Under the pieces are notes generated by a model. That model saw nothing but the letters and a program-made list of their open reading frames with translations, did not search any database and was not told the origin of the DNA. Shown one piece after another: positions 8,588-18,143 of a stretch of 64,000 bases of DNA. A program made the position numbers and the translations under genes. Origin of the DNA: Bradymonas sediminis (GTDB lineage Bacteria > Myxococcota_A > Bradymonadia > Bradymonadales > Bradymonadaceae); contig NZ_CP030032.1 in assembly GCF_003258315.1 (NCBI RefSeq), forward strand, positions 224,001-288,000, read 5' to 3'. Every line of letters starts with the position of its first letter. Position 1 is the stretch's first letter.

Positions 8588-9871
8588 ATGCTTACAGCGA
8601 TCGTTCATCTCTTGATCCTCATTATCTTCGCGAACCGCTATTTCGTCGGCTCGTTCTTGAAGGAGGTGACCGCTAAAAAGATGAATGAGCGCGTTGAGGA
8701 TTGGGAGCCGCAGGTGAGTATTGTGGTGCCGATGTTCAACGAGGGCGAGCGCATCGTCGGGACCATCAATAGCCTGGCGAATCAGGATTATGCGCCCGAT
8801 AAGTTGGAGATCATCGTGGTCGACGACCAGTCGACCGACGACAGCTATCGTTGGGCGACCGAGGCGGCGGCCAAACACCCGAATGTGCGCGTGATTCAGA
8901 ACCCGGTCAATATGGGGAAGCGGCGCGGGATCAACCGCGCGGTGCGCCAGGCGGAGTCCGAGATCATTGTGTCGGTCGACTCCGACGTAGTGGTCGAGGA
9001 TGACGCGGTGCGAAAGCTGGTCGCGTGTTTTGTCGAAGACGATATCGCGGCGGTCGGCGGGCGGGTCAATGTGCTCAATAAGAATGAGAATTGGCTCACG
9101 CGCATGCAGACCATCAAATATTATTTCGGCTACGAATACCTCAAAAATGTCGAGCGCGCCCATCGGCGCGTGATGTGTTTGTCCGGGTGCTTGACCGCCT
9201 ATCGCCGCCACGTGCTCGTCGAGCTCGAGCCGGTGCTCGAGGACCGAAACGTGATGGGCATCCCCATCAAATACGGCGAAGATCGCTTTTTGACCCGCCA
9301 TATTATCAAGGCCGGCTATAAGACGGTGCTCACCCTCGACGCGGTCAGCCACACCATCGCCCCGCCGACCCTCAAGGGGTATTTTAGCCAGCAGATTCGC
9401 TGGCGGCGCTCCAACCTGGTCGATTATATGGGCGGGCTGAGCCATGTGTGGAAATTGCCGCCGCTTGTATCCCTGCATTATTATTCACTTTTTGCGCTTT
9501 TGCTGGTCTATCCGGCGGTTGTGTTCGACTCCCTGGTGCGCGGATCGTTTTGGAATATGGCGATGATCCATCTGGCGATGTTGGCCGGTTTCGGGACCAT
9601 GTATCATATCCAAACCCTGGCGCTGCCCAAGGAAGACAAGGTCCACCCGCTGAACTTTTTGTGGATGGGCATTGTTATGCCGGTGACCTATGTGGCGCTG
9701 ACGCCGCTGGCGATCTTTACCCTGGACTCAGGCTCCTGGGAGACGCGCGGCCATAAGGCCAACCGCAATGATAAATTGCCCGATGATGTGGCGCTTGATG
9801 ACTTGACGCCCGACGAATCGCTGCCCGACGAAGCTCTGCCAGGCGCCGAATTACCCTCGCCGAACCCATGA
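8588..9871 (+). CDS. Processive family 2 glycosyltransferase (hyaluronan/chitin/alginate-synthase type)
   Basis: Inner-membrane polysaccharide synthase, 427 residues. After one N-terminal membrane helix, the GT-A catalytic domain shows PMFNEGE, IVVDDQSTDDS, the metal-binding DSD, the acceptor-side GED (KYGEDRFLT) and the processivity motif QQIRWRRS. Several membrane helices follow and an acidic tail (DDVALDDLTPDESLPDEALP) ends the protein. These motifs define processive beta-glycan synthases that use UDP- or GDP-sugars and push the chain across the membrane. The exact sugar cannot be read from sequence. It is the first gene of a three-gene run with the adaptor at 9902 and the envelope protein at 11098. 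Confidence 0.88.
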   Translation: MLTAIVHLLILIIFANRYFVGSFLKEVTAKKMNERVEDWEPQVSIVVPMFNEGERIVGTINSLANQDYAPDKLEIIVVDDQSTDDSYRWATEAAAKHPNVRVIQNPVNMGKRRGINRAVRQAESEIIVSVDSDVVVEDDAVRKLVACFVEDDIAAVGGRVNVLNKNENWLTRMQTIKYYFGYEYLKNVERAHRRVMCLSGCLTAYRRHVLVELEPVLEDRNVMGIPIKYGEDRFLTRHIIKAGYKTVLTLDAVSHTIAPPTLKGYFSQQIRWRRSNLVDYMGGLSHVWKLPPLVSLHYYSLFALLLVYPAVVFDSLVRGSFWNMAMIHLAMLAGFGTMYHIQTLALPKEDKVHPLNFLWMGIVMPVTYVALTPLAIFTLDSGSWETRGHKANRNDKLPDDVALDDLTPDESLPDEALPGAELPSPNP

Positions 9872-9901
9872 TTCCCAGGCTCAACGCCCCGGAGATTCAC
9901 G

Positions 9902-11035
9902 ATGTTTAAAGTGGACCGAAGCATTATCGAATTGCTCAATAAATTCTTCACCGACGCGTATAAAATCCTCGGTTTCGTCATCCTCACGGCGATTCTGGTG
10001 GGGTTGGTGTCGTATTTTACGCTCAACCTCTTCTACCTGACCAGCACCCATTGGGTGGCGCCGGTGATCCTGTCGTCGAATCACGAGAAGGTCATTCAGC
10101 TCAACGGCGAGCTGACCGGCCACGCCCATCGCCACGACCGATTGCTGGCTGAGCGCGGCGAGATTAAGGCGCGCGCGACCTATACCGAGCACGCGCTTCG
10201 GGCGCAGGAGTCCTTCCGGATGCAGCTGCGCTCGGCGGTCAAATCCGAGCTGGAGGGGCGGCGCAGTGAGTTGGCCAAGGTGAATAACCTGATGGGTGAT
10301 TTTCACAAATCCGGCAAGCTCAGCGAGGAGGCGCTCAAGAATTATAAGGACCTGAGCTACGAGCAGTTGGCCGAGGAATATAAGGCGAATCTGATCGACC
10401 GCCAGGCGTTCGTCGACGGGACCTATTCGCTCACCCAGGTCGACAACGCGCGGTTAAATCGCGAGGCGCGAAAGATCCAGGCGGCCGCCCGTCGCGAGCA
10501 GCTCACCCGCGAGGTCGCGGCGCTCGAGAGTGTTCTTGAGGAGCCCGAGCAGGGTGAATTGCCCACCGAGGTGCCCGCCGAGCCCAGCACCCCGCTGACC
10601 TTCGAGGTCCTGGCGATGCTGCGCGACTACCGCGCGTCTTCGCTGGAGGCGTCCAAATTGCGCGCCGAGCATGCCTCGGTCGATGAGCGCATCGCGATGC
10701 TCGACGCGTCGATCGCGCGCTACGAGAAGATGGAGGCCGAGATCAAGAGCTCGCCGTATCTGCGCGCGATGGACGCCAAGGTCACCATCGCGTTCGTCCC
10801 CTACGAGAACCTCGAGGGCGCCCAGGCCGGCAGCAAGGTTTATGGCTGCTCGCTGGGTCTGGTATGGTGCCGCCAGGTGGGCGTGATCGAGCAGGTGCTC
10901 GAGGGCGAGGTCACCGCCAGCCACCCGCTCTATAGCGAGCAGGTGCGCGGGCAGATGGTCGAGCTGAAGTTGGATGACCCGACCTGGGCCGAGAAGAAGG
11001 CGCTGTTCACCGGGAGCGCGCCGTTCTTTATCTGA
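9902..11035 (+). CDS. Membrane-anchored periplasmic adaptor with coiled coil (HlyD/Alg44-like)
   Basis: A 377-residue protein with a cytoplasmic N-terminus, one membrane helix (about residues 24-48) and a long charged helical region (about 60-300) full of E/R/K/A heptads, consistent with a coiled-coil hairpin. The C-terminal 80 residues look like the beta-barrel of membrane fusion proteins (TIAFVPYENLEGAQAGSKVYG, then GEVTASHPLYSEQVRGQMVELKL). This is the architecture of HlyD-type adaptors and of the C-terminal part of alginate protein Alg44, but no PilZ domain is present. It follows the synthase by 30 bp with GGAG before the ATG, so the two are almost surely co-transcribed. A role in carrying the polymer across the periplasm is inference. 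Confidence 0.7.
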   Translation: MFKVDRSIIELLNKFFTDAYKILGFVILTAILVGLVSYFTLNLFYLTSTHWVAPVILSSNHEKVIQLNGELTGHAHRHDRLLAERGEIKARATYTEHALRAQESFRMQLRSAVKSELEGRRSELAKVNNLMGDFHKSGKLSEEALKNYKDLSYEQLAEEYKANLIDRQAFVDGTYSLTQVDNARLNREARKIQAAARREQLTREVAALESVLEEPEQGELPTEVPAEPSTPLTFEVLAMLRDYRASSLEASKLRAEHASVDERIAMLDASIARYEKMEAEIKSSPYLRAMDAKVTIAFVPYENLEGAQAGSKVYGCSLGLVWCRQVGVIEQVLEGEVTASHPLYSEQVRGQMVELKLDDPTWAEKKALFTGSAPFFI

Positions 11036-11097
11036 GCGTCGTCTCACCGTTTGTATCGCACACGCTATTCTATTGATTGAATTGTTTTCGAGTCATT

Positions 11098-12924
11098 ATG
11101 CCTATTTTGTGCCGTCGGGCTCTTTGTATTGGAATCTTCATCGTCGCTGCCGGGGGGCCGAGCGCCGCGTTCGCTCAGTCGCCGGATGACACCTCCGCCG
11201 AGCACCTCGACGCGTATTGCACCTGGCGCGGGGCGCAGGCCGACGCCGAGCAGAGCCTGTTGTGGGCGCCCGACGTGGTCGCCTGGTCCTGGGGGGACGG
11301 GCTCTATGATAGCGGGGAGTTGGTCGATAACGGGGCGCTTCGCGGGCGCATCTTGGCGGGTATCCGCTACGATTTTAGCGACCTATACCGCGGGTTTTTG
11401 CTCGGCGACGAGGCCGAAGCGGCGTGTGCGCGCTATCGGGCGATGTCGCGATTTGAGGCGGCCCTTGAGCGCAGCGGTCATATCGGCCAGCGCGCGGCGC
11501 TCGAAGCCCAGCAAAAGGTGCTCGCCGAGGCGATTCCGCAGGCAAAAGAGGTGATCGAAGGGCTCAAAGCGGCGGTCGCCGGAAAGCGCGCGTCGGACCG
11601 CGAGCTTCGCGCCATGCAAATCCGCCTGGACACCCTTGAGCGCATGGCTCAGAACACCCGCGACACCCTGGTTCAATTGGGCGACGCGCCCGCGAAATCC
11701 CCGGATATTCACGCCTTATTGGACGCCTTCTTGACGGCTGATTCTGCGTATCAGCGCGCCCAGGCGAAGACCCAGCGCGCGGAGTCCTGGGAGCTCAGCC
11801 TGGCCGCGGGTTATTCGCATCGCTTCGGTGACACCACCTCGGCGCCGGTTTTTGCAGGCGGCACATTCTCTTTTAATATCGGCCAGTTATGGGCCGGCGC
11901 TGCGACCGAGCGTGCGATTGACGCGCATGAGGTTTGGCAGGAGAAGCGCCCGGGGGGCCCGAGCGGGAAGTTGCGGGAGTTGGTGCGCGCGCATCAATTT
12001 TCGGCCCGCGCCGACCGCGAGAAATTGCAGGCCAACGCGCTGATGCTGGCGGACCTCGAGGAGCGCCTGGAGCGCCTCGCCCCGCTCAAAGGCCAGGAGG
12101 CGGTTTCTTTTCGGAACCTGGTGTGGTTCGACTACGCACAGTTGCTGGCCGAGACCGCGCCGGTCGCCGAGCGGCTCAAAGAAATGGAGGCGTTTCTGCG
12201 GACGATGGAGGCGCGCGAGGCCGCGCGCGATGAGGATAACCCGCAGGAAGACGCGACGACCTATGTGACGCGTCGCTTCGCGCTCGCCTATAAGCCCACG
12301 CCGCTCAGCGAGATTAAGCGACCCGCGACGCCCCAGGAGGAGCTGAAGAAGTTGACTTCGTATAACCCACGCTCCCTCGACCTTATCCTGGGCAACGTCG
12401 AGCATGAGGTGTCGGGCTCGAATGATTTCGCGATTAAGGTGCCCAAGCTGCGCGTCGAATTGCCGGGCTCCGATGGCCGCCTGGGCCTGGTTCGCTTCAC
12501 CTATGATGGCCCCAGTGAGGAGACCGTGGACTTCGCCTCGGGCCGCTCGCGCGCCCAGATTGGGCTGAAGCTGCGCGCCCAGGATAGCTGCAACGTCCTC
12601 TATGTGATGTGGCGAATCGACCCGGACCAGCGCATCATGGTGTCGAGCAAGTCGAACCCGGGCCAACACCTAAATCGCGAGTGTGGCAACGCCGGCTACG
12701 CGAACCTGCGCCCGACTTCGGTGACCCATCCGCCGCTGGTCAAGCCCGGCGCGACCCACACGCTCGGCGCCTATCTCAAGGACGACGTGTTGCAGGTCTT
12801 CGTCGACGATAAGCTGGTGTGGAAGGGCGATGTGGGCACGCTCTCCTACGACGGCGTGACGGGACTGCGCAGCGATAACGGTGTCTTTAGCGACGTCACG
12901 ATCTTCAGCAAGCCGCGAGAATAG
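11098..12924 (+). CDS. Secreted envelope protein: helical/beta N-terminal part plus jelly-roll C-terminal domain
   Basis: About 608 residues from the ATG at 11098; an upstream in-frame TTG at 11077 would lengthen an already good signal peptide (ALCIGIFIVAAGGPSAAFAQ). Residues 30-430 are rich in long helices with a beta-like stretch (WELSLAAGYSHRFGDTTSAPVFAGGTFSFNIGQLWAG) resembling barrel strands of TolC-type outer-membrane proteins. The last 200 residues look like a concanavalin-type jelly roll (IGLKLRAQDSCNVLYVMW; LRSDNGVFSDVTIF at the end), a fold often used to bind sugars. With the synthase and the adaptor it completes a plausible inner membrane-periplasm-outer membrane polymer export path. 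Outer-membrane location is inference. Confidence 0.65.
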   Translation: MPILCRRALCIGIFIVAAGGPSAAFAQSPDDTSAEHLDAYCTWRGAQADAEQSLLWAPDVVAWSWGDGLYDSGELVDNGALRGRILAGIRYDFSDLYRGFLLGDEAEAACARYRAMSRFEAALERSGHIGQRAALEAQQKVLAEAIPQAKEVIEGLKAAVAGKRASDRELRAMQIRLDTLERMAQNTRDTLVQLGDAPAKSPDIHALLDAFLTADSAYQRAQAKTQRAESWELSLAAGYSHRFGDTTSAPVFAGGTFSFNIGQLWAGAATERAIDAHEVWQEKRPGGPSGKLRELVRAHQFSARADREKLQANALMLADLEERLERLAPLKGQEAVSFRNLVWFDYAQLLAETAPVAERLKEMEAFLRTMEAREAARDEDNPQEDATTYVTRRFALAYKPTPLSEIKRPATPQEELKKLTSYNPRSLDLILGNVEHEVSGSNDFAIKVPKLRVELPGSDGRLGLVRFTYDGPSEETVDFASGRSRAQIGLKLRAQDSCNVLYVMWRIDPDQRIMVSSKSNPGQHLNRECGNAGYANLRPTSVTHPPLVKPGATHTLGAYLKDDVLQVFVDDKLVWKGDVGTLSYDGVTGLRSDNGVFSDVTIFSKPRE

Positions 12925-12938
12925 GCGTCTAAAACACG

Positions 12939-12981
12939 AGAAAGCCCCGAGCATCCAGGTGATGCTCGGGGCTTTCTTTTT
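12939..12981 (+). terminator. Rho-independent terminator after the polysaccharide operon
   Basis: A perfect 17-bp stem (arms 12939-12955 and 12961-12977, AGAAAGCCCCGAGCATC and its complement) with a 5-base loop, followed by a T run. It lies just after the stop codon at 12924 and before the convergent dehydrogenase gene, so it may serve both strands, though the T run is better on the + strand. Confidence 0.9.
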
Positions 12982-13011
12982 GGGGCGTCGCTGCCGCCTA
13001 TCCGACGTCTC

Positions 13012-14316
<1,305 letters not shown>

Positions 14317-14598
14317 TATTAACTCGGGTTTCAAGAAAGTGAGCGTTGGAACAGCAGCGAAATATAGCAAAGCCGCGCTGGGGTGCATAGTTTAGCGCGC
14401 CCCGAATCCAGCATTTAAATGCCTATATTTGGTGCTTTTTATCCCGCATCAATGCCTTCACCGCGGGCGTCTGGGCGGGCTCAATCCACGAATTTTTATA
14501 TATGGAATTGCCGCGCAAGCGGCGGCGGTGTGCTCGGATGGCGGGAGGCGAAGATGGCGAGGGCCCGGGCGCGTTGGGAGGCGCGCCCGGGCTTTGGG

Positions 14599-17500
14599 CT
14601 AGGCTGTCTCACTCTTGATGCAGACGACCTCATCATCCTTGATCTCGACGCGCATCGCGCCGCCGCGGGTGACCTCGCCGGAGAGGATGAGCCGGGCGAC
14701 CGCGCCTTCGATGAGGCGTTGGATGGTCTGGCGCATCGGGCGAGCGCCGAGCTCCGGGTCGAAGCCGCCGTGGTCGATGAGGAAGTCGATGATCGAGGGG
14801 CTGAACTCGAGGGTGATGCCGCTCTCGTCGAAGAGGCGGCTCTTGCTATCTTCGAGTTGCAGCTTGGCGATGCTGGCGATCTCGTCGCGCTCAAGCGGCA
14901 AGAAGACGAGCTTCTCGTCGATGCGATTCCACAGCTCGGGGCGGAAATGCCCGCGCGCGGCGCCCAGGACATCGTCGGTCATCTTGCGGGACTTGTCCCC
15001 CGAGCTCGACGCGCTGTCGCCGCCAAAGCCGATGCGCCCGCGCGAGGCGCGCGCGTTTTGCTCGCTGAAGACCTCGGCGCCCAGGTTACTCGTCATGATG
15101 ATGACGGTGTTGGAGAAGTTGACGTTGCGGCTTCGCCCGTCGGTCAACTGACCCTCGTCGAAGAGCTGCAGGAGGATATTGAGCACGTCGGGGTGAGCCT
15201 TCTCGATCTCGTCGAGCAGCACGATCTGATAGGGCCGGCGGCGCACGGCTTCGGTGAGCTGGCCGCCCTGTTCGTGGCCGACATAGCCGGGAGGCGCGCC
15301 GAGCATGCGGCTGACCGAATGGGCCTCCATAAACTCCGACATATCCAGGCGGACCACGGCGTCGCGGTCGTGGAAGAGGAAGTCGGCCAGGACCTTGACC
15401 ATCTCGGTTTTACCGACGCCGGTCGGCCCCAAAAAGAGCAGGCTGCCGATGGGGCGACGACCGCGGAAGCCGGCGTAATTGCGCCGGATAAGATCCGAGA
15501 GCGTCCCGATGACTTCGCGGTGGCCGATGACCCCGTCTTGCAGGTGCGTCTCCATATCGAGGAAGCGCTGGCGGTCGCCCTGGCTGAGGCGCCCGGGCGG
15601 GATGCCGGCCATCTCGGCGACGATTTCTGCGACCAATTCGCGCCCGACCAGCGACTCGCCGGTGCGCGCGGCGCGGCTGCCGGCCAGGTCCAAAACGCCG
15701 ATGGCTTTGTCCGGCAGGCGGCGCTGGTAGATATAGCGGTGGCTTAAGCGCACCGCGGCGTCCAGGGCCGCGTCGTCGTAGCGCACGCCGTGGTGTTTTT
15801 CGTAGTGGCCGCGGATGCCGTCGGCGATATGGCGCGCGGTGTCGATATCGGGCTCGTCGACGAAGACCAATTGGAAGCGGCGTACAAACGCCGGGTCGGA
15901 CTCCACGAATTTTCGGAATTCGTCGTGGGTGGTCGCGCCGATGCAGGGGAAGCGGCCGCGGGCGAGCGCGGTCTTGAGCTCACCGGCGGCGTCGGTGCCG
16001 TCGCCGCCGCCGCCCGCGGTCATCCATGAGTGCATCTCATCCAAGAAAACGATGACGTCGCCGCCGGCGGCCTCGACCTCGTCTTTGATGCCGATGAGGC
16101 GCTCGGAGAAGGAGCCGCGAAGATGGGTGCCGCTGAGGATGCGCCCCAATTCGAGCTCGATGATGGCGCGCTTGCCCAGGCGGTTGCCGTCCTGGGCGAG
16201 CTTGACGAATTCGCGCGACAGCCCCTCGACGATGGCGGTCTTGCCGACGCCTGCTTCGCCGACGAGCACCGGGTTATTCGAGCGGCGTTTCCCCAGGACA
16301 TCGATAAGTTGCAGGATCTCGGCGTCTCGTCCGACGACCCGGTCGACCCGGCCACGCGCGGCCTGGGCGGTGATATTGCGGCCAAATTTGACCAGGTTCG
16401 GGTATTGATCTTTGTCGAGTTCGTAAGACGCGGCCAGATCTTCGTTGGGCTCAAGCGGGTCTTCGAGGCGGATGCCGTCGACGCCGGCTGCCTTGTCGGC
16501 GGCGGGCTTCTTTTTCTTGGAGACTTTTCGGGCGACGACCGGCGCAGCTTCGGAGGGCTCGTCCAGATTGTCGACTTCGTCGGTGCACGCGTCATCGGTC
16601 GGCGCCGTGGTTTTAGGCGCGTCGAGCTTGCCGAAGAGGCGCTCGGCCAGGTTGCGCGTGGTCTCCTGGGCGTCGGCGATGGCCGCGGCGGCGTTCGGAT
16701 TGGTCTTGGCGCGCGGCGTCTCTTCGGGGGCTTCGGGCGTCGCCTCGGGCGTTGGTTTCGGCGCGGGCTTTGCGGCCGGTTTGGGCGTCACCTTGGCTGC
16801 CGGTTTACGGATCGGCGCGACGGGTTTTGCAGGCTTTGGCGGCGTGTCGGCGCGCGGCGTGATGCGCGGCTTTGGGGTCGGCGCGATGTCTTTTTCGGGC
16901 GGCGCGGGCGTCTCTGTTTTGCGCGCGTCGACCGGTCTCGAGGTTCTTGCGCTGCTGCTGGGCCGGCGAGGGCCGCGGGTGGCGCGGGTCGCGGAGTCGC
17001 GGCCAAAGCGCGGCTTGATCGGCTGGCTGCGAATCGGCGTGGGCGCTTCGGGCCCGCGGCTTTCGAATTCCTGGGCGGTCGTGGTCTCGACAGAGGTCTG
17101 CATCTGGCGCGGCGCCCTCACCCCGAGGGAGGGATGAAATCCGATGGAGCTGGGCGCGTCTTCGCGCATCTTCGCCGCCGGTTTATTATCGAAGCTTCGC
17201 GTGGCGTGAACCGCGCTGCTGTCGACCGAACGCAGCCGGCGCGGCAGCGGGGTTGAGCCGGTGGCGTAGCTCATCACCGAGGCGCGAATGGCGCTGACGT
17301 TGACGCCGTTTTCTTTGAGAAATTTCACCGCGAGGCTGGAGGACTCGCGCACCAGGGCCGCCAAGATATGCAGGCACCCGACCGCGTCGGCCCGTGAGCC
17401 CATGGCGATGCGCTCGCCGCGGGCGTAGACCCGCTCCAGGATCATCGGCGCTTCGACCGCCTTGGGGCCGAGATCGTCCGTTTTTTGCTGGATTGTCCCA

Positions 17501-17661
17501 ACGGTGATATCACGGTCCTCGAGGAAGACCGCGGCACGGTTCGGGACGCTAAAAAGTGCGAGCAAAAGATGCGCCGAAGAGGCCGGCTGGGAGGCGCGCT
17601 CGGCGCGCTCCTGGGCGTCATCGAGCACCGCTCCAAGTTCACTGCTTAGAGGAAGACTCAT
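14599..17661 (-). CDS. ClpA/ClpC-like double AAA+ unfoldase with a long Pro/Ala-rich linker
   Basis: ATP-driven protein unfoldase, 1020 residues from the ATG at 17661 (GGAGG lies 11 bases upstream; the open frame to 17991 is not Clp-like). Residues 1-145 form the double Clp_N domain. Residues about 150-400 are a low-complexity Pro/Lys/Thr/Ala linker not found in ordinary ClpA or ClpC. AAA-1 has Walker A GEAGVGKT (Lys474) and VIVFLDEMHSW. AAA-2 has GPTGVGKT (Lys751) and IVLLDEIEKAHPDV. There is no long middle domain as in ClpB. A GRIGFGG loop in AAA-2 sits where ClpA/C/X carry the ClpP-docking IGL/IGF loop, so a ClpP partnership is likely by inference. No clpS or clpP is adjacent. Confidence 0.85.
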   Translation of the reverse strand: MSLPLSSELGAVLDDAQERAERASQPASSAHLLLALFSVPNRAAVFLEDRDITVGTIQQKTDDLGPKAVEAPMILERVYARGERIAMGSRADAVGCLHILAALVRESSSLAVKFLKENGVNVSAIRASVMSYATGSTPLPRRLRSVDSSAVHATRSFDNKPAAKMREDAPSSIGFHPSLGVRAPRQMQTSVETTTAQEFESRGPEAPTPIRSQPIKPRFGRDSATRATRGPRRPSSSARTSRPVDARKTETPAPPEKDIAPTPKPRITPRADTPPKPAKPVAPIRKPAAKVTPKPAAKPAPKPTPEATPEAPEETPRAKTNPNAAAAIADAQETTRNLAERLFGKLDAPKTTAPTDDACTDEVDNLDEPSEAAPVVARKVSKKKKPAADKAAGVDGIRLEDPLEPNEDLAASYELDKDQYPNLVKFGRNITAQAARGRVDRVVGRDAEILQLIDVLGKRRSNNPVLVGEAGVGKTAIVEGLSREFVKLAQDGNRLGKRAIIELELGRILSGTHLRGSFSERLIGIKDEVEAAGGDVIVFLDEMHSWMTAGGGGDGTDAAGELKTALARGRFPCIGATTHDEFRKFVESDPAFVRRFQLVFVDEPDIDTARHIADGIRGHYEKHHGVRYDDAALDAAVRLSHRYIYQRRLPDKAIGVLDLAGSRAARTGESLVGRELVAEIVAEMAGIPPGRLSQGDRQRFLDMETHLQDGVIGHREVIGTLSDLIRRNYAGFRGRRPIGSLLFLGPTGVGKTEMVKVLADFLFHDRDAVVRLDMSEFMEAHSVSRMLGAPPGYVGHEQGGQLTEAVRRRPYQIVLLDEIEKAHPDVLNILLQLFDEGQLTDGRSRNVNFSNTVIIMTSNLGAEVFSEQNARASRGRIGFGGDSASSSGDKSRKMTDDVLGAARGHFRPELWNRIDEKLVFLPLERDEIASIAKLQLEDSKSRLFDESGITLEFSPSIIDFLIDHGGFDPELGARPMRQTIQRLIEGAVARLILSGEVTRGGAMRVEIKDDEVVCIKSETA

Positions 17662-18143
17662 CCTTGTCGTTGCCTCCGGACGGCGGGCAGATACGTGCGA
17701 TGCCCGGAGCTTAAGCGCTCCGAGCGCGTATCTAAAAATATATTTCTGAAATAATGCAATCTGAAAATCAGGGTGAGATCGTGGCGGAGTCGAGTCTTCG
17801 AAGCATCCATAAGGCGCTCTCCGAAGGAGCGTTCGACGCGCGCAAATATACAAGATTTGGGCCTGCGGAAGATAACACATCGGCCGAATTCTCGTAAAGC
17901 TGGAAAGCCAAAGTTGGGCCGTCCGCGCCTTAAGTAGATCGGTGATTGAGCCTTGACAAGGCCTGCGTGCTTTGGCGCTTCTATTTGCCAAGAATTCGGG
18001 CGAATGGGTTTGGATATCCGAGCGGTATCATGAGTGAATTAATTGTGCTTTTGGGTTTGAGCCGGGTAGAATAGAAGCGCTACTTATCGCGATTCTGGAG
18101 TAGATATCGCGTTCTAGAACCCCAAATTTGCCGCAGATATACA
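17662..18143. other. Divergent intergenic region, no gene seen
   Basis: 482 bp between the divergent clp-like gene and the kinase fusion gene. It is A+T-richer than its neighbours. TTGACA at 17953-17958 is a possible -35 element for the kinase direction, but no convincing -10 follows at 16-18 bp. The frame of the Clp gene stays open through part of this stretch, without family similarity. No hairpin with a T run was seen. Confidence 0.45.

Noticed and set aside
16030-17256. Long ORF antisense to the Clp gene
   Set aside because: Gly/Arg-rich shadow of the Pro/Ala-rich linker; no family features.
14599-17661. T6SS ClpV assignment for the Clp-like ATPase
   Set aside because: No T6SS genes are adjacent, there is no long middle domain, and an IGF-like ClpP loop is present.
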